A stretch of DNA of 64,000 nucleotides. Source: Candidatus Bathyarchaeota archaeon. Its GTDB lineage: Archaea > Thermoproteota > Bathyarchaeia > Bathyarchaeales > Bathycorpusculaceae. Of this stretch, positions 17,821-26,654 are shown in pieces (the first letter of the stretch is position 1; each line of letters opens with the position of its first letter). The stretch covers positions 1-64,000 of the forward strand of contig JACAEK010000050.1 in the NCBI GenBank assembly GCA_013388895.1, given 5' to 3'. The position numbers were made by a program, and so were the translations under genes. The notes under the pieces were generated by a model. It ran no database searches and had not been told where the DNA came from. It was given only the letters and a program-made list of their open reading frames with translations.

Positions 17821-18807
17821 TCATTTGTGCACATCGTGGAGAAGGTCGTTTTCATCCGGGTAGGGGCTTTCCCTTGCAAACTCAACTGCCTTCTCTATTT
17901 CTTCTGAAATGGTTTTGTGTATCTGGTTTATTTCTAACTGTGATGTGGCGCCTTGCTTCAGTAAATGTTTTTCCAACTTTCGGACTGGGCACCGTTGCAT
18001 CCAACAGTCTAACTCTTCTTTACTTCTCAAGCCTTTGTCCAAATCATCGTATGGTCCCACATGACCCCGCCATCGGTAAGTCATAGCCTCTATCAAAGTT
18101 GGCCCTCTGCTTTGGCGAGCATTTTCAACTGCTCTTTTGGCTGTTTCATAAACCTCGCTTATGTCGTTGCCATCGATTCTAACTCCTGGCATTGCGAAGG
18201 CTTCAGCTTTTTTGTAGATATTGGTATCTGCAAGCGTGTCCACCACAGATAAGTGAGTGCAGTAGAGATTATTCTCGCAGACAAAGATTACCGGCAGTTT
18301 CTTAAGTGAGGCAAAATTGAGGGATTCGTAAAATACTCCTTCGTGAGCTGCTCCATCACCGAAAAAGGCAGCAGAAATTGCATCACTATTTTGCATAGAA
18401 AACGCTAAAGCTGCTCCAACGGCTATGGGTATTGTTCCTCCAACAATCGCAGAGCTTCCTGGCAATCCCATCTCAGGCGATGCAACGTGCATGGAGCCGC
18501 CTTTACCCCTTGAACATCCTGTTTTTTTGCAGTAGAGTTCTGCCATCAAAGCCTTTAAGTCACCTCCTTTAGCTAGATAATGACCATGAGAGCGGTGAGT
18601 GCTGAAGACATAGTCTTGTTTTTTAAGAGTAGAGCATACTCCTGTTGCTACGGCTTCTTCTCCAATGTATAAATGGGTGGGTGTGACGATTTCCTTTGAA
18701 ATGACGAGGTCTGCCACTCTTTCTTCAAATTTCCGAATCTTCACCATTGTTACATACATTTTCAGCAGAAGTTCTGGAGAGATACTTGATGACAGTGGTT
18801 GCTTCAT
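17821..18807 (-). CDS. TPP-dependent dehydrogenase E1, alpha subunit
   Basis: Alpha subunit of the E1 pair, binding thiamine pyrophosphate. The TPP motif runs from GDGAAHEG to the terminal ENN (FFGDGAAHEGVFYESLN, then VIFVCENN). The phosphorylation-loop-like region HVGPYDD and the N-terminal YIGEEAVATGV are also family features. The frame opens at 18852, but the ATG at 18807 starts two bases after the epimerase stop and matches the family N-terminus. Followed directly by the beta subunit. See the E1-beta entry for the unusual context. Confidence 0.92.
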   Translation of the reverse strand: MKQPLSSSISPELLLKMYVTMVKIRKFEERVADLVISKEIVTPTHLYIGEEAVATGVCSTLKKQDYVFSTHRSHGHYLAKGGDLKALMAELYCKKTGCSRGKGGSMHVASPEMGLPGSSAIVGGTIPIAVGAALAFSMQNSDAISAAFFGDGAAHEGVFYESLNFASLKKLPVIFVCENNLYCTHLSVVDTLADTNIYKKAEAFAMPGVRIDGNDISEVYETAKRAVENARQSRGPTLIEAMTYRWRGHVGPYDDLDKGLRSKEELDCWMQRCPVRKLEKHLLKQGATSQLEINQIHKTISEEIEKAVEFARESPYPDENDLLHDVHK

Positions 18808-18809
18808 TT

Positions 18810-19769
18810 TCAAAGTTGAATCCTTTCCTCTTGCCCAAATTGCTTGTACCACTGAATGAACGCCTTTAGTCCCTTTCTAAAATCGTATTTAACCTCCCAT
18901 CCAAGAACTTTCTTTGCTTTTCTTGTGTCAGCAATCAATTGTTTAACTTCGCCGATTCTAGGTTCTACATGGACTGGTTCTATCCGTCCTTTTTTGTCGC
19001 ACAATTCGATTATCATATTGGCTAGGTCGAGTATGCTTACTTCTTTACCGCTGCCAATGTTAATAGGTTCTAATCTTGATTCATGGTTGAGAACTAAATC
19101 GAAGGCTCTAGCTGCGTCCTCAATATAGGTGTAGTCTCTTGTTTGTTTGCCATCTCCATATATCACTGGGGGCACATCGTTCAAAACTCTTCTAGTGAAA
19201 ATGGATATTACTCCGCCGTATCCGATATCTCTTTGTCGTGGACCGAAAATGTTGAAGAATCTAGGTATGGAAATGTCCATGCCATATGTTATGACATATG
19301 CATTACACATTCTATCTGCGGCTATTTTGCTTGCTCCATATGGGTGTGGCGCATCAAGAGGATGTTTTTCATCAATTGGAACATACTGAGCCGAACCATA
19401 CACTTCGCTTGATGATGTGTGAATGACCTTTTTAACGTCGTATATTCGCGCTATTTCCAAGACATTCTGTGTTCCAATAACATTTATTTCGTAAGTGAGC
19501 CTAGGCTCGACATATGACCTATCTACATGAATCTGAGCAGCTAAGTGAAAGATTATGTCTAAATCGTGCCCTATCCTTTCCAAAAGGTTAAAGTCTCTAA
19601 TGTCTCCCCGTATCAGTTTGAAATTTCTGCAACCTAAGAGGTGCCTAACATTTAACAGATTTCCGCTAAGAAAATTGTCGAGGCAAAGTACCGTGTGTCC
19701 TTCTTTAGTGTATTTTTCGCAGAGGTAGCTTCCTATAAATCCTGCACCGCCAGTTATTAATATCCTCAT
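18810..19769 (-). CDS. NAD-dependent nucleotide-sugar epimerase/dehydratase
   Basis: Extended short-chain dehydrogenase of 319 aa. The NAD-binding GGAGFIGSYL is at residue 7, the catalytic triad is represented by TSSSEVYG and the Y-x3-K of YGASK, and IFGPRQRD is the sugar-nucleotide loop. Sequence style is closest to dTDP-glucose 4,6-dehydratase, UDP-glucuronate decarboxylase and UDP-glucose 4-epimerase; I cannot separate these by eye. A 4-keto product would suit the aminotransferase three genes downstream. It starts three bases after the glycosyltransferase stop, in a tight operon. Confidence 0.92.
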   Translation of the reverse strand: MRILITGGAGFIGSYLCEKYTKEGHTVLCLDNFLSGNLLNVRHLLGCRNFKLIRGDIRDFNLLERIGHDLDIIFHLAAQIHVDRSYVEPRLTYEINVIGTQNVLEIARIYDVKKVIHTSSSEVYGSAQYVPIDEKHPLDAPHPYGASKIAADRMCNAYVITYGMDISIPRFFNIFGPRQRDIGYGGVISIFTRRVLNDVPPVIYGDGKQTRDYTYIEDAARAFDLVLNHESRLEPINIGSGKEVSILDLANMIIELCDKKGRIEPVHVEPRIGEVKQLIADTRKAKKVLGWEVKYDFRKGLKAFIQWYKQFGQEERIQL

Positions 19770-19772
19770 TTC

Positions 19773-20876
19773 TTATGTTCTCTCCATCAATTTTTTGTAA
19801 ATATTCTCCATATTCTCCATCTCTTTATAGTAGTTGTTTCTTTCTTCAATTATTTTCCTGCTAATATTCCCAAACCCCTTTCTTATGTCGTTGTTTTCCA
19901 ATAAATAAATAGTCTTTTTTGCTAAGGCTTTCGGATTCTTTATTGGGACAACAAAACCATTAACTCCGTCTTCTACCCAATCTCTGTTGTCCGCAACATC
20001 TGTAACAATCACTGGCAAGCCACACGCCATCGCTTCAGCCGTGCTAGCGGCGATACCTGCATCAGAAAGCGATGTAGAAACATAAACATCCACAGTGTTC
20101 AAATATTGTGGGAGCTCATCGTTGGAGATGAAACCTACAAATTTTAAGCTGTCCGAAACACCCAGCGATTCAGCCAGTTCTTTTAATCTTCTTTCTTCGG
20201 AACCTTTTCCAGCAATCAGAAATTTCGTCTCTGGAATTTCTTCTAATACGAACGGTATAGATTTGATTAATGATTCGACATCATATAATGGGTCGAGATT
20301 CCTTAAGCTTATCACTGTGGGTGAGTCATGTATGCTCAGTTTCGTTCTTAATGTTTCGCTTTTTTCTCTTGGACTGAATTTTCGAGTATCAACTCCGAAA
20401 CAAATAAGGTCAATCTTTTCTGGTGCAATTCCTAACTTCCTCATTGCTTCTTTCATGTGTTGAGCGTCGCACGTTACTATGTCAGCTTCCCTCAATACGT
20501 ATCTTGCAATAAAGGCTTTTACCATTGATACGATGCGTGTGCCAACTGCCAAGATATCCGAACCCCAAGCCGTTACAACAAACGGTTTAAAATTGCATAG
20601 CGCGCCGAAAAGTCCATAGTTGGTTACATAATGCGCATGTAAAACATCTGGTTTTATCCTACTAAGAATCGATTTTATTCTGAAAATGGATGCCACCTTG
20701 ATTGGAAATGTGGCGTTTTTGACAAGTAGTGGAAGCTTTAGAACATGAACTACTGTTCCTTCTATTTGGGCGTTCTCAAATGAGATTATGTGGATCTCGT
20801 GTCCTTTTTCAACGAAATATTTGACCCATCTGCGTGTGTGAATGCTTGAAGCGTTCGCTAAATAGCATATGCGCAT
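19773..20876 (-). CDS. GT4-family glycosyltransferase
   Basis: GT-B glycosyltransferase of 367 aa, retaining GT4 type. The N-domain starts ICYLANASSIHTRRW; the C-domain carries FLIAGKGSEERRLKEL and the E-x7-E-like donor motif DAGIAASTAEAMACGLPVIV. First gene of the minus-strand glycan operon (glycosyltransferase, epimerase, E1-alpha, E1-beta, aminotransferase, methyltransferase, glycosyltransferase). It diverges from the UDP-sugar dehydrogenase at 21018 across about 140 bp. Donor unknown. Confidence 0.92.
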   Translation of the reverse strand: MRICYLANASSIHTRRWVKYFVEKGHEIHIISFENAQIEGTVVHVLKLPLLVKNATFPIKVASIFRIKSILSRIKPDVLHAHYVTNYGLFGALCNFKPFVVTAWGSDILAVGTRIVSMVKAFIARYVLREADIVTCDAQHMKEAMRKLGIAPEKIDLICFGVDTRKFSPREKSETLRTKLSIHDSPTVISLRNLDPLYDVESLIKSIPFVLEEIPETKFLIAGKGSEERRLKELAESLGVSDSLKFVGFISNDELPQYLNTVDVYVSTSLSDAGIAASTAEAMACGLPVIVTDVADNRDWVEDGVNGFVVPIKNPKALAKKTIYLLENNDIRKGFGNISRKIIEERNNYYKEMENMENIYKKLMERT

Positions 20877-21017
20877 TGGTTTTTCACTGTCTTGCGATTC
20901 TATGATGACTTATCGACTAAAAAGCATTTTCTGCGTAAAAAGAAATATGGTATAAATGCTACGTACTGAAAACTTTATGATTAGGCGCATTGAAATCTTT
21001 ACAGAGGAATAAAACGC

Positions 21018-22367
21018 ATGTACAAGCTTTCTTTCATCGGCTTAGGTCCTGTAGGACTTTGTACGGCGGTATGCTTCGCAAAGAAAGGATTCACCGTTAT
21101 AGGTTCTGAAATGGATGAGGCAAAGGCTAGACAGATAAGAAGCGTAAAGCCACCCTTCTATGAACCTAACTTGAAAGAGCTACTTCACGAAGTGATAAAA
21201 AATGGAAACCTGAAGATTGTTACAAGTAATGAAGCAGCAGTCATGAAGTCTGATATAACATTCATTACTGTTGGTACGCCATCAAATCGTGACGGAAGCA
21301 TAAATCTTCAACACGTGACAAGAGCTTCCGAAGAGATTGGCAGAGCCTTAAGAAAGAAAAAGGCTGCCCAACTCATAGCAGTAAAAAGCACTGTGACTTC
21401 TGGTACTACTCTGGACATTGTTATACCTACCTTGGAGAAAAACAGTGGCAAAAAATGCGGCAACGGCTTTCTTTTGTGTGTCAATCCTGAATTTTTGAGT
21501 GAAGGTAATGCAATCAACGGCACATTTAACCCAGACTACATTGTGATTGGAGGATATAACGAAAAATCTGCAAAGCCGCTAGAAACTCTCTATAAAGACT
21601 TTCATGGTGAAAATCTTCCGCCAATTGTTAAAACGAATATTCCTACTGCTGAGCTCATAAAATACGTGAACAACACGTTTTTGGCGACAAAGGTAAGCCT
21701 GATAAACACAATCGCGAACATATGCGAAAAGACGCCTGGCGCTGACGTAACAAAGGTTGCTGAAGCCATTGGAAAAGATCATAGGATTAATCCTTATTTC
21801 CTAAATGCGGGTCTAGGCTGGGGAGGAAGCTGCTTTCCCAAAGACCTGAAAGCCTTCATCGCTTATTCCAAAAAACTCGGCTATAACCCGACTCTAATAC
21901 AAGCAGCATACAAAACTAATCAAGACCAAGTGAAATTCGCCATACAGAAAGTGAAAGATGAACTGAAGACGCCAAAAAGAAAGAGAATCGCTATTTTGGG
22001 TTTAGCCTTCAAACCGAATACAGACGATATAAGAGAGGCTAGATCACTAAAAATAGTCAGTCAGCTCTTGAAACAAGGAGCAGCCGTAACTGCATATGAT
22101 CCAATGGCAATATCAAATGTTAAGAAAATTCTGAAGAAACGAATACGCTATGCTTCTTCTGCTGTTGAATGTTTGAAGAACGCGGATTGCGCAATCTTGG
22201 TGACAGAGTGGGACGAATTCAAAAAGCTAAAGCCAGAAGAATTTACTGAAAACATGCGGAGACCCATTTTGGTAGATGGCAGAAGAATCTATGACCCAGA
22301 AAAGTTCTCTAAAAAATTACGCTACATTGCGGTGGGTTTAGGCGAACCCTTGAAACCGCAACCTTAA
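21018..22367 (+). CDS. UDP-glucose / UDP-GlcNAc 6-dehydrogenase
   Basis: Full-length 449-aa NDP-sugar dehydrogenase that oxidises C6 of a UDP-hexose to a uronic acid with two NAD. Rossmann motif GLGPVGLCTA at residue 7, STVTSGTTLD, the conserved lysine helix ELIKYVNNTFLATK, the catalytic cysteine in GLGWGGSCFPKD, and the C-terminal UDP-binding domain (AILGLAFKPNTDDIREA) are all present. GalU starts 39 bp downstream, suggesting UDP-glucose as substrate; WbpA-like activity on UDP-GlcNAc is equally compatible with the Gfo/Idh, aminotransferase and acyltransferase genes nearby. Confidence 0.94.
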   Translation: MYKLSFIGLGPVGLCTAVCFAKKGFTVIGSEMDEAKARQIRSVKPPFYEPNLKELLHEVIKNGNLKIVTSNEAAVMKSDITFITVGTPSNRDGSINLQHVTRASEEIGRALRKKKAAQLIAVKSTVTSGTTLDIVIPTLEKNSGKKCGNGFLLCVNPEFLSEGNAINGTFNPDYIVIGGYNEKSAKPLETLYKDFHGENLPPIVKTNIPTAELIKYVNNTFLATKVSLINTIANICEKTPGADVTKVAEAIGKDHRINPYFLNAGLGWGGSCFPKDLKAFIAYSKKLGYNPTLIQAAYKTNQDQVKFAIQKVKDELKTPKRKRIAILGLAFKPNTDDIREARSLKIVSQLLKQGAAVTAYDPMAISNVKKILKKRIRYASSAVECLKNADCAILVTEWDEFKKLKPEEFTENMRRPILVDGRRIYDPEKFSKKLRYIAVGLGEPLKPQP

Positions 22368-22405
22368 TCTCGCCTAAAAATAAAAACTAGCTTGAGGCTT
22401 TAACT

Positions 22406-23257
22406 TTGCTTAAGAAAGCAGTGATCCCAGCCGCTGGTCTCGGAACAAGGCTTTTGCCAATAACAAAGGAGCTGCCAAAGGAAATGCTTCCTATAGTTGC
22501 TCTGATGAGAAATGGACAGCCTTGTCTAAAGCCTATGTTGCATGCAATCTTTGAACAACTGTATGATGCAGGCTTTAGAGAATTTGCTTTCATTGTGGGA
22601 AGAGGCAAAAGGGCTATAGAAGATCACTTTTCACCTGACGAAGATTTTATACGCAATTTAGAAGATAAGAATAAAGAAGACCTTGCATGTGAATTGCAAG
22701 AATTTTATAACAAAATAAACAAGTCAACTATAGTTTTCATAAACCAACCAAAACCAAAGGGCTTCGGTGATGCAGTCAACCGCGCTGCAATATTCACTGG
22801 AAACGAAAACTTTCTGATGCAAGCAGGCGATGACTTGATACTCTCCAAAAACAATAGCCATTTAAGAAGAGCAACCCAAATCTTCGAAAAATACAATGCA
22901 GACACTCTATTTTTGGTCGAAGAGGTTCAAGATCCTGGGAAGTATGGTGTTATAACTGGAAAAGAGATAAAGCCAGACATTTTCCAAGTCACAAACATCA
23001 TTGAAAAACCCAAAAAACCTCCATCAAACCTAGCCATAATTGCCCTTTACCTTTTCAAACCCATAATCTATAAGGCCATCAGCGAAGTTGAACCTGACAA
23101 GAATGGTGAAATGCAGTTGGCAGACGCTCTCAAGATTTTGGTTGAATGGAACTGCAAGGTTTATGGTTTGAAACTGAGTCCCGCTGAGAAAAGAGTAGAT
23201 ATAGGAACGGCTGAATCTTACTTGGCTATGTTGAAATCAGTAGCAGTCAAAGAATGA
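22406..23257 (+). CDS. galU: UTP-glucose-1-phosphate uridylyltransferase
   Basis: Makes UDP-glucose from glucose-1-phosphate and UTP. A 283-aa protein with the nucleotidyltransferase signature AAGLGTRLLPITKELPKEML at residue 9, the GalU-specific KPMLHAIFEQLYDAG, the metal-binding QAGDDLI and NIIEKPKKPPSNLA. Start is a TTG at 22406. It pairs with the upstream dehydrogenase and converges on the aminotransferase at 23258 with no gap. Confidence 0.93.
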   Translation: MLKKAVIPAAGLGTRLLPITKELPKEMLPIVALMRNGQPCLKPMLHAIFEQLYDAGFREFAFIVGRGKRAIEDHFSPDEDFIRNLEDKNKEDLACELQEFYNKINKSTIVFINQPKPKGFGDAVNRAAIFTGNENFLMQAGDDLILSKNNSHLRRATQIFEKYNADTLFLVEEVQDPGKYGVITGKEIKPDIFQVTNIIEKPKKPPSNLAIIALYLFKPIIYKAISEVEPDKNGEMQLADALKILVEWNCKVYGLKLSPAEKRVDIGTAESYLAMLKSVAVKE

Positions 23258-24349
23258 TCATTTGTGGCTTTTTGTAAATTCTGTTATTTTATCAGAAACA
23301 TATGCAACTTCGTCTTTTGTTAACTTTGGATGCATAGGTATCGAAAGCACTTGATTGGCTAATTTTTCGGTAACCTTCATTTTTGGTTGGACGCCTAGAA
23401 CACTGATTATGGCTGGTTGTTTATGAATTGGAACAGGGTAATGCACAAGCGAGGATATTCCGTGACGTTTTAGGAATTCCATAAGCTCATCACGTTTTTC
23501 AATTCTTATCACATAAACGTGGTATACATGCTTAGCCCACGGCTCCTCAATTGGCGTAATCACTAAACCGTCCAAAGCTTCATTATACATTTTCGCCATT
23601 TTCCTTCTAGTTTCATTCCACTGTGGAAGCTTTTCCAACTGTTTTATTCCAATGGCTGCTTGAATTTCGTTAAACCTTAGGTTATAGCCCACCAAATCGA
23701 AGACGTACTTGTCTAGTCTTCCATGATCTCTAAGCTTCCTAACTTTTTCTGCAATCGTCGTATCATTGGTTACAACAACACCGCCGTCGCCACAAACTGT
23801 CATGTTTTTTGACGGATAGAAGCTGAAACATGCTACGTGTCCGATTCCGCCAACTTTTTTTCCCTCATATTCTGCGCCATGAGCTTGGCAAGCATCTTCA
23901 ATTACGTAGAGGTTGTTTTCTTTTGCCATTTCTAAAATCGGGTTCATGTTGGCTGGATGCCCGTACAAATGAACTGGCATAATGGCTTTAGTTTGCTTAG
24001 TCACTGCTTGTCTTATTTTTTCAGGGTTCGCGGTGTATGTTTTTGCGTCAATTTCTACGAAAACTGGCTTAGCGCCCACAGCGATAATGGGCGTAGCTGT
24101 AGCTATAAACGAGAAGGATGGAATTATCACTTCGTCTCCACGTTTGATGTCTAAGGCTAGTAATGACAGAAAAATTGCGGCTGTTCCTGAGCTGACGCAA
24201 ACAGCATTTTTTATACCGCAGAAATTAGCAATTTTCCTTTCAAATTCGCGCACTTTTTCATGCAGAATATACCAGCCACTATCTAAAACTTCCAGAACTG
24301 CCTTCTTTATGTCGTCATCCATGTAAACCTTAACCAGTGGTATGGTCAT
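23258..24349 (-). CDS. DegT/DnrJ/EryC1 aminotransferase, WbpE-like
   Basis: PLP aminotransferase of about 363 aa acting on a keto-sugar nucleotide. Landmarks: VSSGTAAIFLSL, VIEDACQAHGAEY, and the lysine in SFYPSKNMTVCGDGG. The frame opens at 24400, but the ATG at 24349 overlaps the acyltransferase stop in an ATGA junction and has GGAG about six bases upstream, so I use it. Context with a Gfo/Idh dehydrogenase and an N-acyltransferase in one operon is that of WbpE-type 3-aminotransferases making diamino-uronic acids. Confidence 0.93.
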   Translation of the reverse strand: MTIPLVKVYMDDDIKKAVLEVLDSGWYILHEKVREFERKIANFCGIKNAVCVSSGTAAIFLSLLALDIKRGDEVIIPSFSFIATATPIIAVGAKPVFVEIDAKTYTANPEKIRQAVTKQTKAIMPVHLYGHPANMNPILEMAKENNLYVIEDACQAHGAEYEGKKVGGIGHVACFSFYPSKNMTVCGDGGVVVTNDTTIAEKVRKLRDHGRLDKYVFDLVGYNLRFNEIQAAIGIKQLEKLPQWNETRRKMAKMYNEALDGLVITPIEEPWAKHVYHVYVIRIEKRDELMEFLKRHGISSLVHYPVPIHKQPAIISVLGVQPKMKVTEKLANQVLSIPMHPKLTKDEVAYVSDKITEFTKSHK

Positions 24350-25029
24350 TTTTTTCTCCATGAATAAACCTCTCCACGCTTGTAAAATCCTAAAGGGCAA
24401 TCAATCTCTTCAATCTTCTTAACAGCTCTAGCGGGGTTACCAGCAACAAGGCGACTAGACGGAACGTCCTTGGTAACTACAGATCCAGCGCCGACAAGAG
24501 AGTCTTTGCCGATGACTATTCCAGGCAAGATTACGGCGCCTGCGCCGACGACGGCATTTTCCTCCACAATTGGTCCGATGCAGCATTTTTGGCCTTTGGC
24601 TGGAGCATTTTTCTTAAATGCTGGACATGGTGGGTGCAGTACGTTTGTCATGATTACGCTTGGTCCAATCCACGCATTCTTCTTAATTGTCGTATATTCT
24701 GGTATGAAACAGCTAGAATGAATTTCCACACCATCCATTATCTCGCAATCACGTTCTATTATCGATCCCGCGCCTATGCTGACGTTGTTGCCTATACGAT
24801 TTTTCTCCCTTATCCTGGCATTATCACCAGTCTGAAAGTTGTTTCCAATTGTGTTTCCCGCGTAGATTATGGTTCCGTACCTTATAATGGGGAAATCACC
24901 TATAATCAGCTTCATCTTGCTGGTCTTGACTCCCACAGGGGGTTTACCTAAAACCACAAAATCTTCGATGATTGGGTCTTTTCCAATATCAACCGCCTCG
25001 TAAACAATTACGTTTTTATTTAGTTTCAT
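24346..25029 (-). CDS. Hexapeptide-repeat (LbH) acyltransferase, sugar N-acetyltransferase type
   Basis: A 227-aa left-handed beta-helix protein with repeated hexads of [LIV]-G-x4 type (IGDF, IGNNF, IGNNVSIGAG, VGAGAVILPG, VGAGSVVTKD) and the closing VAGNPARAV. Such enzymes acetylate amino sugars with acetyl-CoA. It lies between the Gfo/Idh and aminotransferase genes with overlapping ends on both sides, so translation is probably coupled. A WbpD-like 3-N-acetyltransferase is the natural reading; a second homologue is at 26117. Confidence 0.9.
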   Translation of the reverse strand: MKLNKNVIVYEAVDIGKDPIIEDFVVLGKPPVGVKTSKMKLIIGDFPIIRYGTIIYAGNTIGNNFQTGDNARIREKNRIGNNVSIGAGSIIERDCEIMDGVEIHSSCFIPEYTTIKKNAWIGPSVIMTNVLHPPCPAFKKNAPAKGQKCCIGPIVEENAVVGAGAVILPGIVIGKDSLVGAGSVVTKDVPSSRLVAGNPARAVKKIEEIDCPLGFYKRGEVYSWRKK

Positions 25030-26011
25030 TTATTTTCACACTTCTTTTCAAACGCGCAGATTCTAGCGCCTTTTCTGCAATCATAATATTTCTTGAGGCA
25101 GCATGTCCATCTGCAATGGGTGATTTTCCAGTCTTAACGCATTCTAAGAAGTCTCTAAGCTCTAGTTTAAGCGGTTCCTCAAATTTTACGTTTATGTTCT
25201 TTGTTCCTTTGTTCATGGCTTTGAAGACGTTGTTTTTCTTTTTCATAAAGATATCGTGAAGAACTAGTGTCTGTTTTCCCATGTCTGAGGTTACGCTCTT
25301 TTTGCTTCCTACAACTGCTAAGTCCCTATAATTGCCTGGTGGCAACCAGCCGCCCTCAATGACCCCTACGACCCCATTCCTATATCTTAAGACGAGTAGT
25401 GCAAAATCTTCGAAGTTCTTTCTTCCTAAAAAGTGGGCTACACTGCATGTGACTTCTTCTGGAATCTCTTCCAGCAAATAGTCGTAAATGTCGATGTGAT
25501 GTACCGCAAAATTTAGTAATGCACCAACATCTGTTCGCGGTTCTTTGAAGCCCATATAGTGCCCGAACATGTAGTAAACTTTGCCTAGTTCCCTCTGAGA
25601 GGTCAATTCTTTTATTTTTCTAACCGCTGGGTTATATCTATATATGAGTCCGACTGCCAAAATCCGATTCTTTTCAGCGGCAAGCTGAACAAGTTTGATT
25701 GCGTCAGCATGATTTGTGGCTAGGGGCTTTTCCACAAAAACGTGTTTCCCAACTGATAGGCAATTCTGGCACATTTCAAAGTGCGTGTCTGCAGGGGTTA
25801 CCACATCTACAGCGTCAATATCAGTTAAGAATTCAGCTAGATCGGGGGTTGTCTTTACACCATAGGTTTTTCTAATGTTTTTCAATATTTCTTTTCTTTT
25901 ATCAACTGCTCCATAGAATGTGCATAGTCCTTCTTTTTCTAGCTCTTTAAGTACGCGTAGATGGTTTTTGCCGAATTTTCCTGCGCCTATCAAGATGATT
26001 TTAGGTTTCAT
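25016..26011 (-). CDS. Gfo/Idh/MocA-family oxidoreductase, WbpB-like
   Basis: A 331-aa NAD(P)-dependent oxidoreductase. N-terminal Rossmann motif LIGAGKFGKNHLRVL, the family motif FVEKPLATNHADA, and GHYMGFKEPRTDVGALLNFAVHHID in the substrate domain. In Wbp-type pathways the Gfo/Idh enzyme oxidises C3 of a UDP-N-acetyl-uronic acid before amination. Its operon partners here (acyltransferase, DegT aminotransferase) match that scheme. It is the first gene of this three-gene minus-strand unit. Confidence 0.92.
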   Translation of the reverse strand: MKPKIILIGAGKFGKNHLRVLKELEKEGLCTFYGAVDKRKEILKNIRKTYGVKTTPDLAEFLTDIDAVDVVTPADTHFEMCQNCLSVGKHVFVEKPLATNHADAIKLVQLAAEKNRILAVGLIYRYNPAVRKIKELTSQRELGKVYYMFGHYMGFKEPRTDVGALLNFAVHHIDIYDYLLEEIPEEVTCSVAHFLGRKNFEDFALLVLRYRNGVVGVIEGGWLPPGNYRDLAVVGSKKSVTSDMGKQTLVLHDIFMKKKNNVFKAMNKGTKNINVKFEEPLKLELRDFLECVKTGKSPIADGHAASRNIMIAEKALESARLKRSVKINETK

Positions 26012-26116
26012 AATGTTGCCGTTTTTCTTTGTTTTGGTTTTAATAGTGATGAAGTGTTAAATATGTATTGTCCAATTTTGTATTTTGAGTTATTGCAGTG
26101 GTAAAGAGTTGGAAGT

Positions 26117-26623
26117 ATGGTGCAACTTAAACCTAAACTGGGTAAAGGCGTAGTCCTTGGGGATAATGTTCATGTTGGGAAAGACGTGGTTGTATGGAAT
26201 TATGTTGTCATAGGTGACGACGTTAAAATCGGAGACAAAACAAGGATAGGTAGCTTTTGTGATATTGGAAAAAACGCGGTAATAGGCAACAATTGCAACA
26301 TACAAGCACACGTAACCATCTCTAACTCGTGCAAGATAGGCAATCAAGTTTTCATAGGTCCAAACAGCACAATTCTAAACGACAAGTTTCCACAGTGCAA
26401 TTACATTGCACCGCCCACGATTAGGGATGGCGTAGTAATCGGAGGTGGTGTGGTGATACTCCCCAAAATCGTAATTGATAAAAACTCGGTAGTTGCCGCA
26501 GGCAGCGTAGTCACTAAAAATGTTGCGCCTGAAGCTGTTGTTGCGGGCGTGCCAGCGAAAAAGATGATGACGCGGAAAGAATATGAATTAAAGAAAAAGG
26601 CTTTTGTTGAAGGCAAAAAATGA
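26117..26623 (+). CDS. Hexapeptide-repeat acyltransferase, WbpD/WlbB-like
   Basis: A 168-aa left-handed beta-helix acyltransferase. Hexads run through residues ~9-130 (VVLGDNVHVGKDVVVWNYVV, IGSFCDIG, VIGGGVVILP), ending in VAGVPAKKM. The compact size and the FCDIGKNAVIGNN pattern are those of WlbB/WbpD UDP-sugar N-acetyltransferases. It diverges from the Gfo/Idh operon by about 105 bp and precedes the DUF354 gene. Two acyltransferases in the island would match a diacetamido sugar or two products. Confidence 0.9.
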   Translation: MVQLKPKLGKGVVLGDNVHVGKDVVVWNYVVIGDDVKIGDKTRIGSFCDIGKNAVIGNNCNIQAHVTISNSCKIGNQVFIGPNSTILNDKFPQCNYIAPPTIRDGVVIGGGVVILPKIVIDKNSVVAAGSVVTKNVAPEAVVAGVPAKKMMTRKEYELKKKAFVEGKK

Positions 26624-26654
26624 AACGAAATATCGCCGACTTTAGGTGGTGAAT

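Noticed and set aside
17793-17885. Longer N-terminus for the E1-beta subunit
   Set aside because: It overlaps E1-alpha by 65 bp and does not resemble the family; the ATG at 17792 does.
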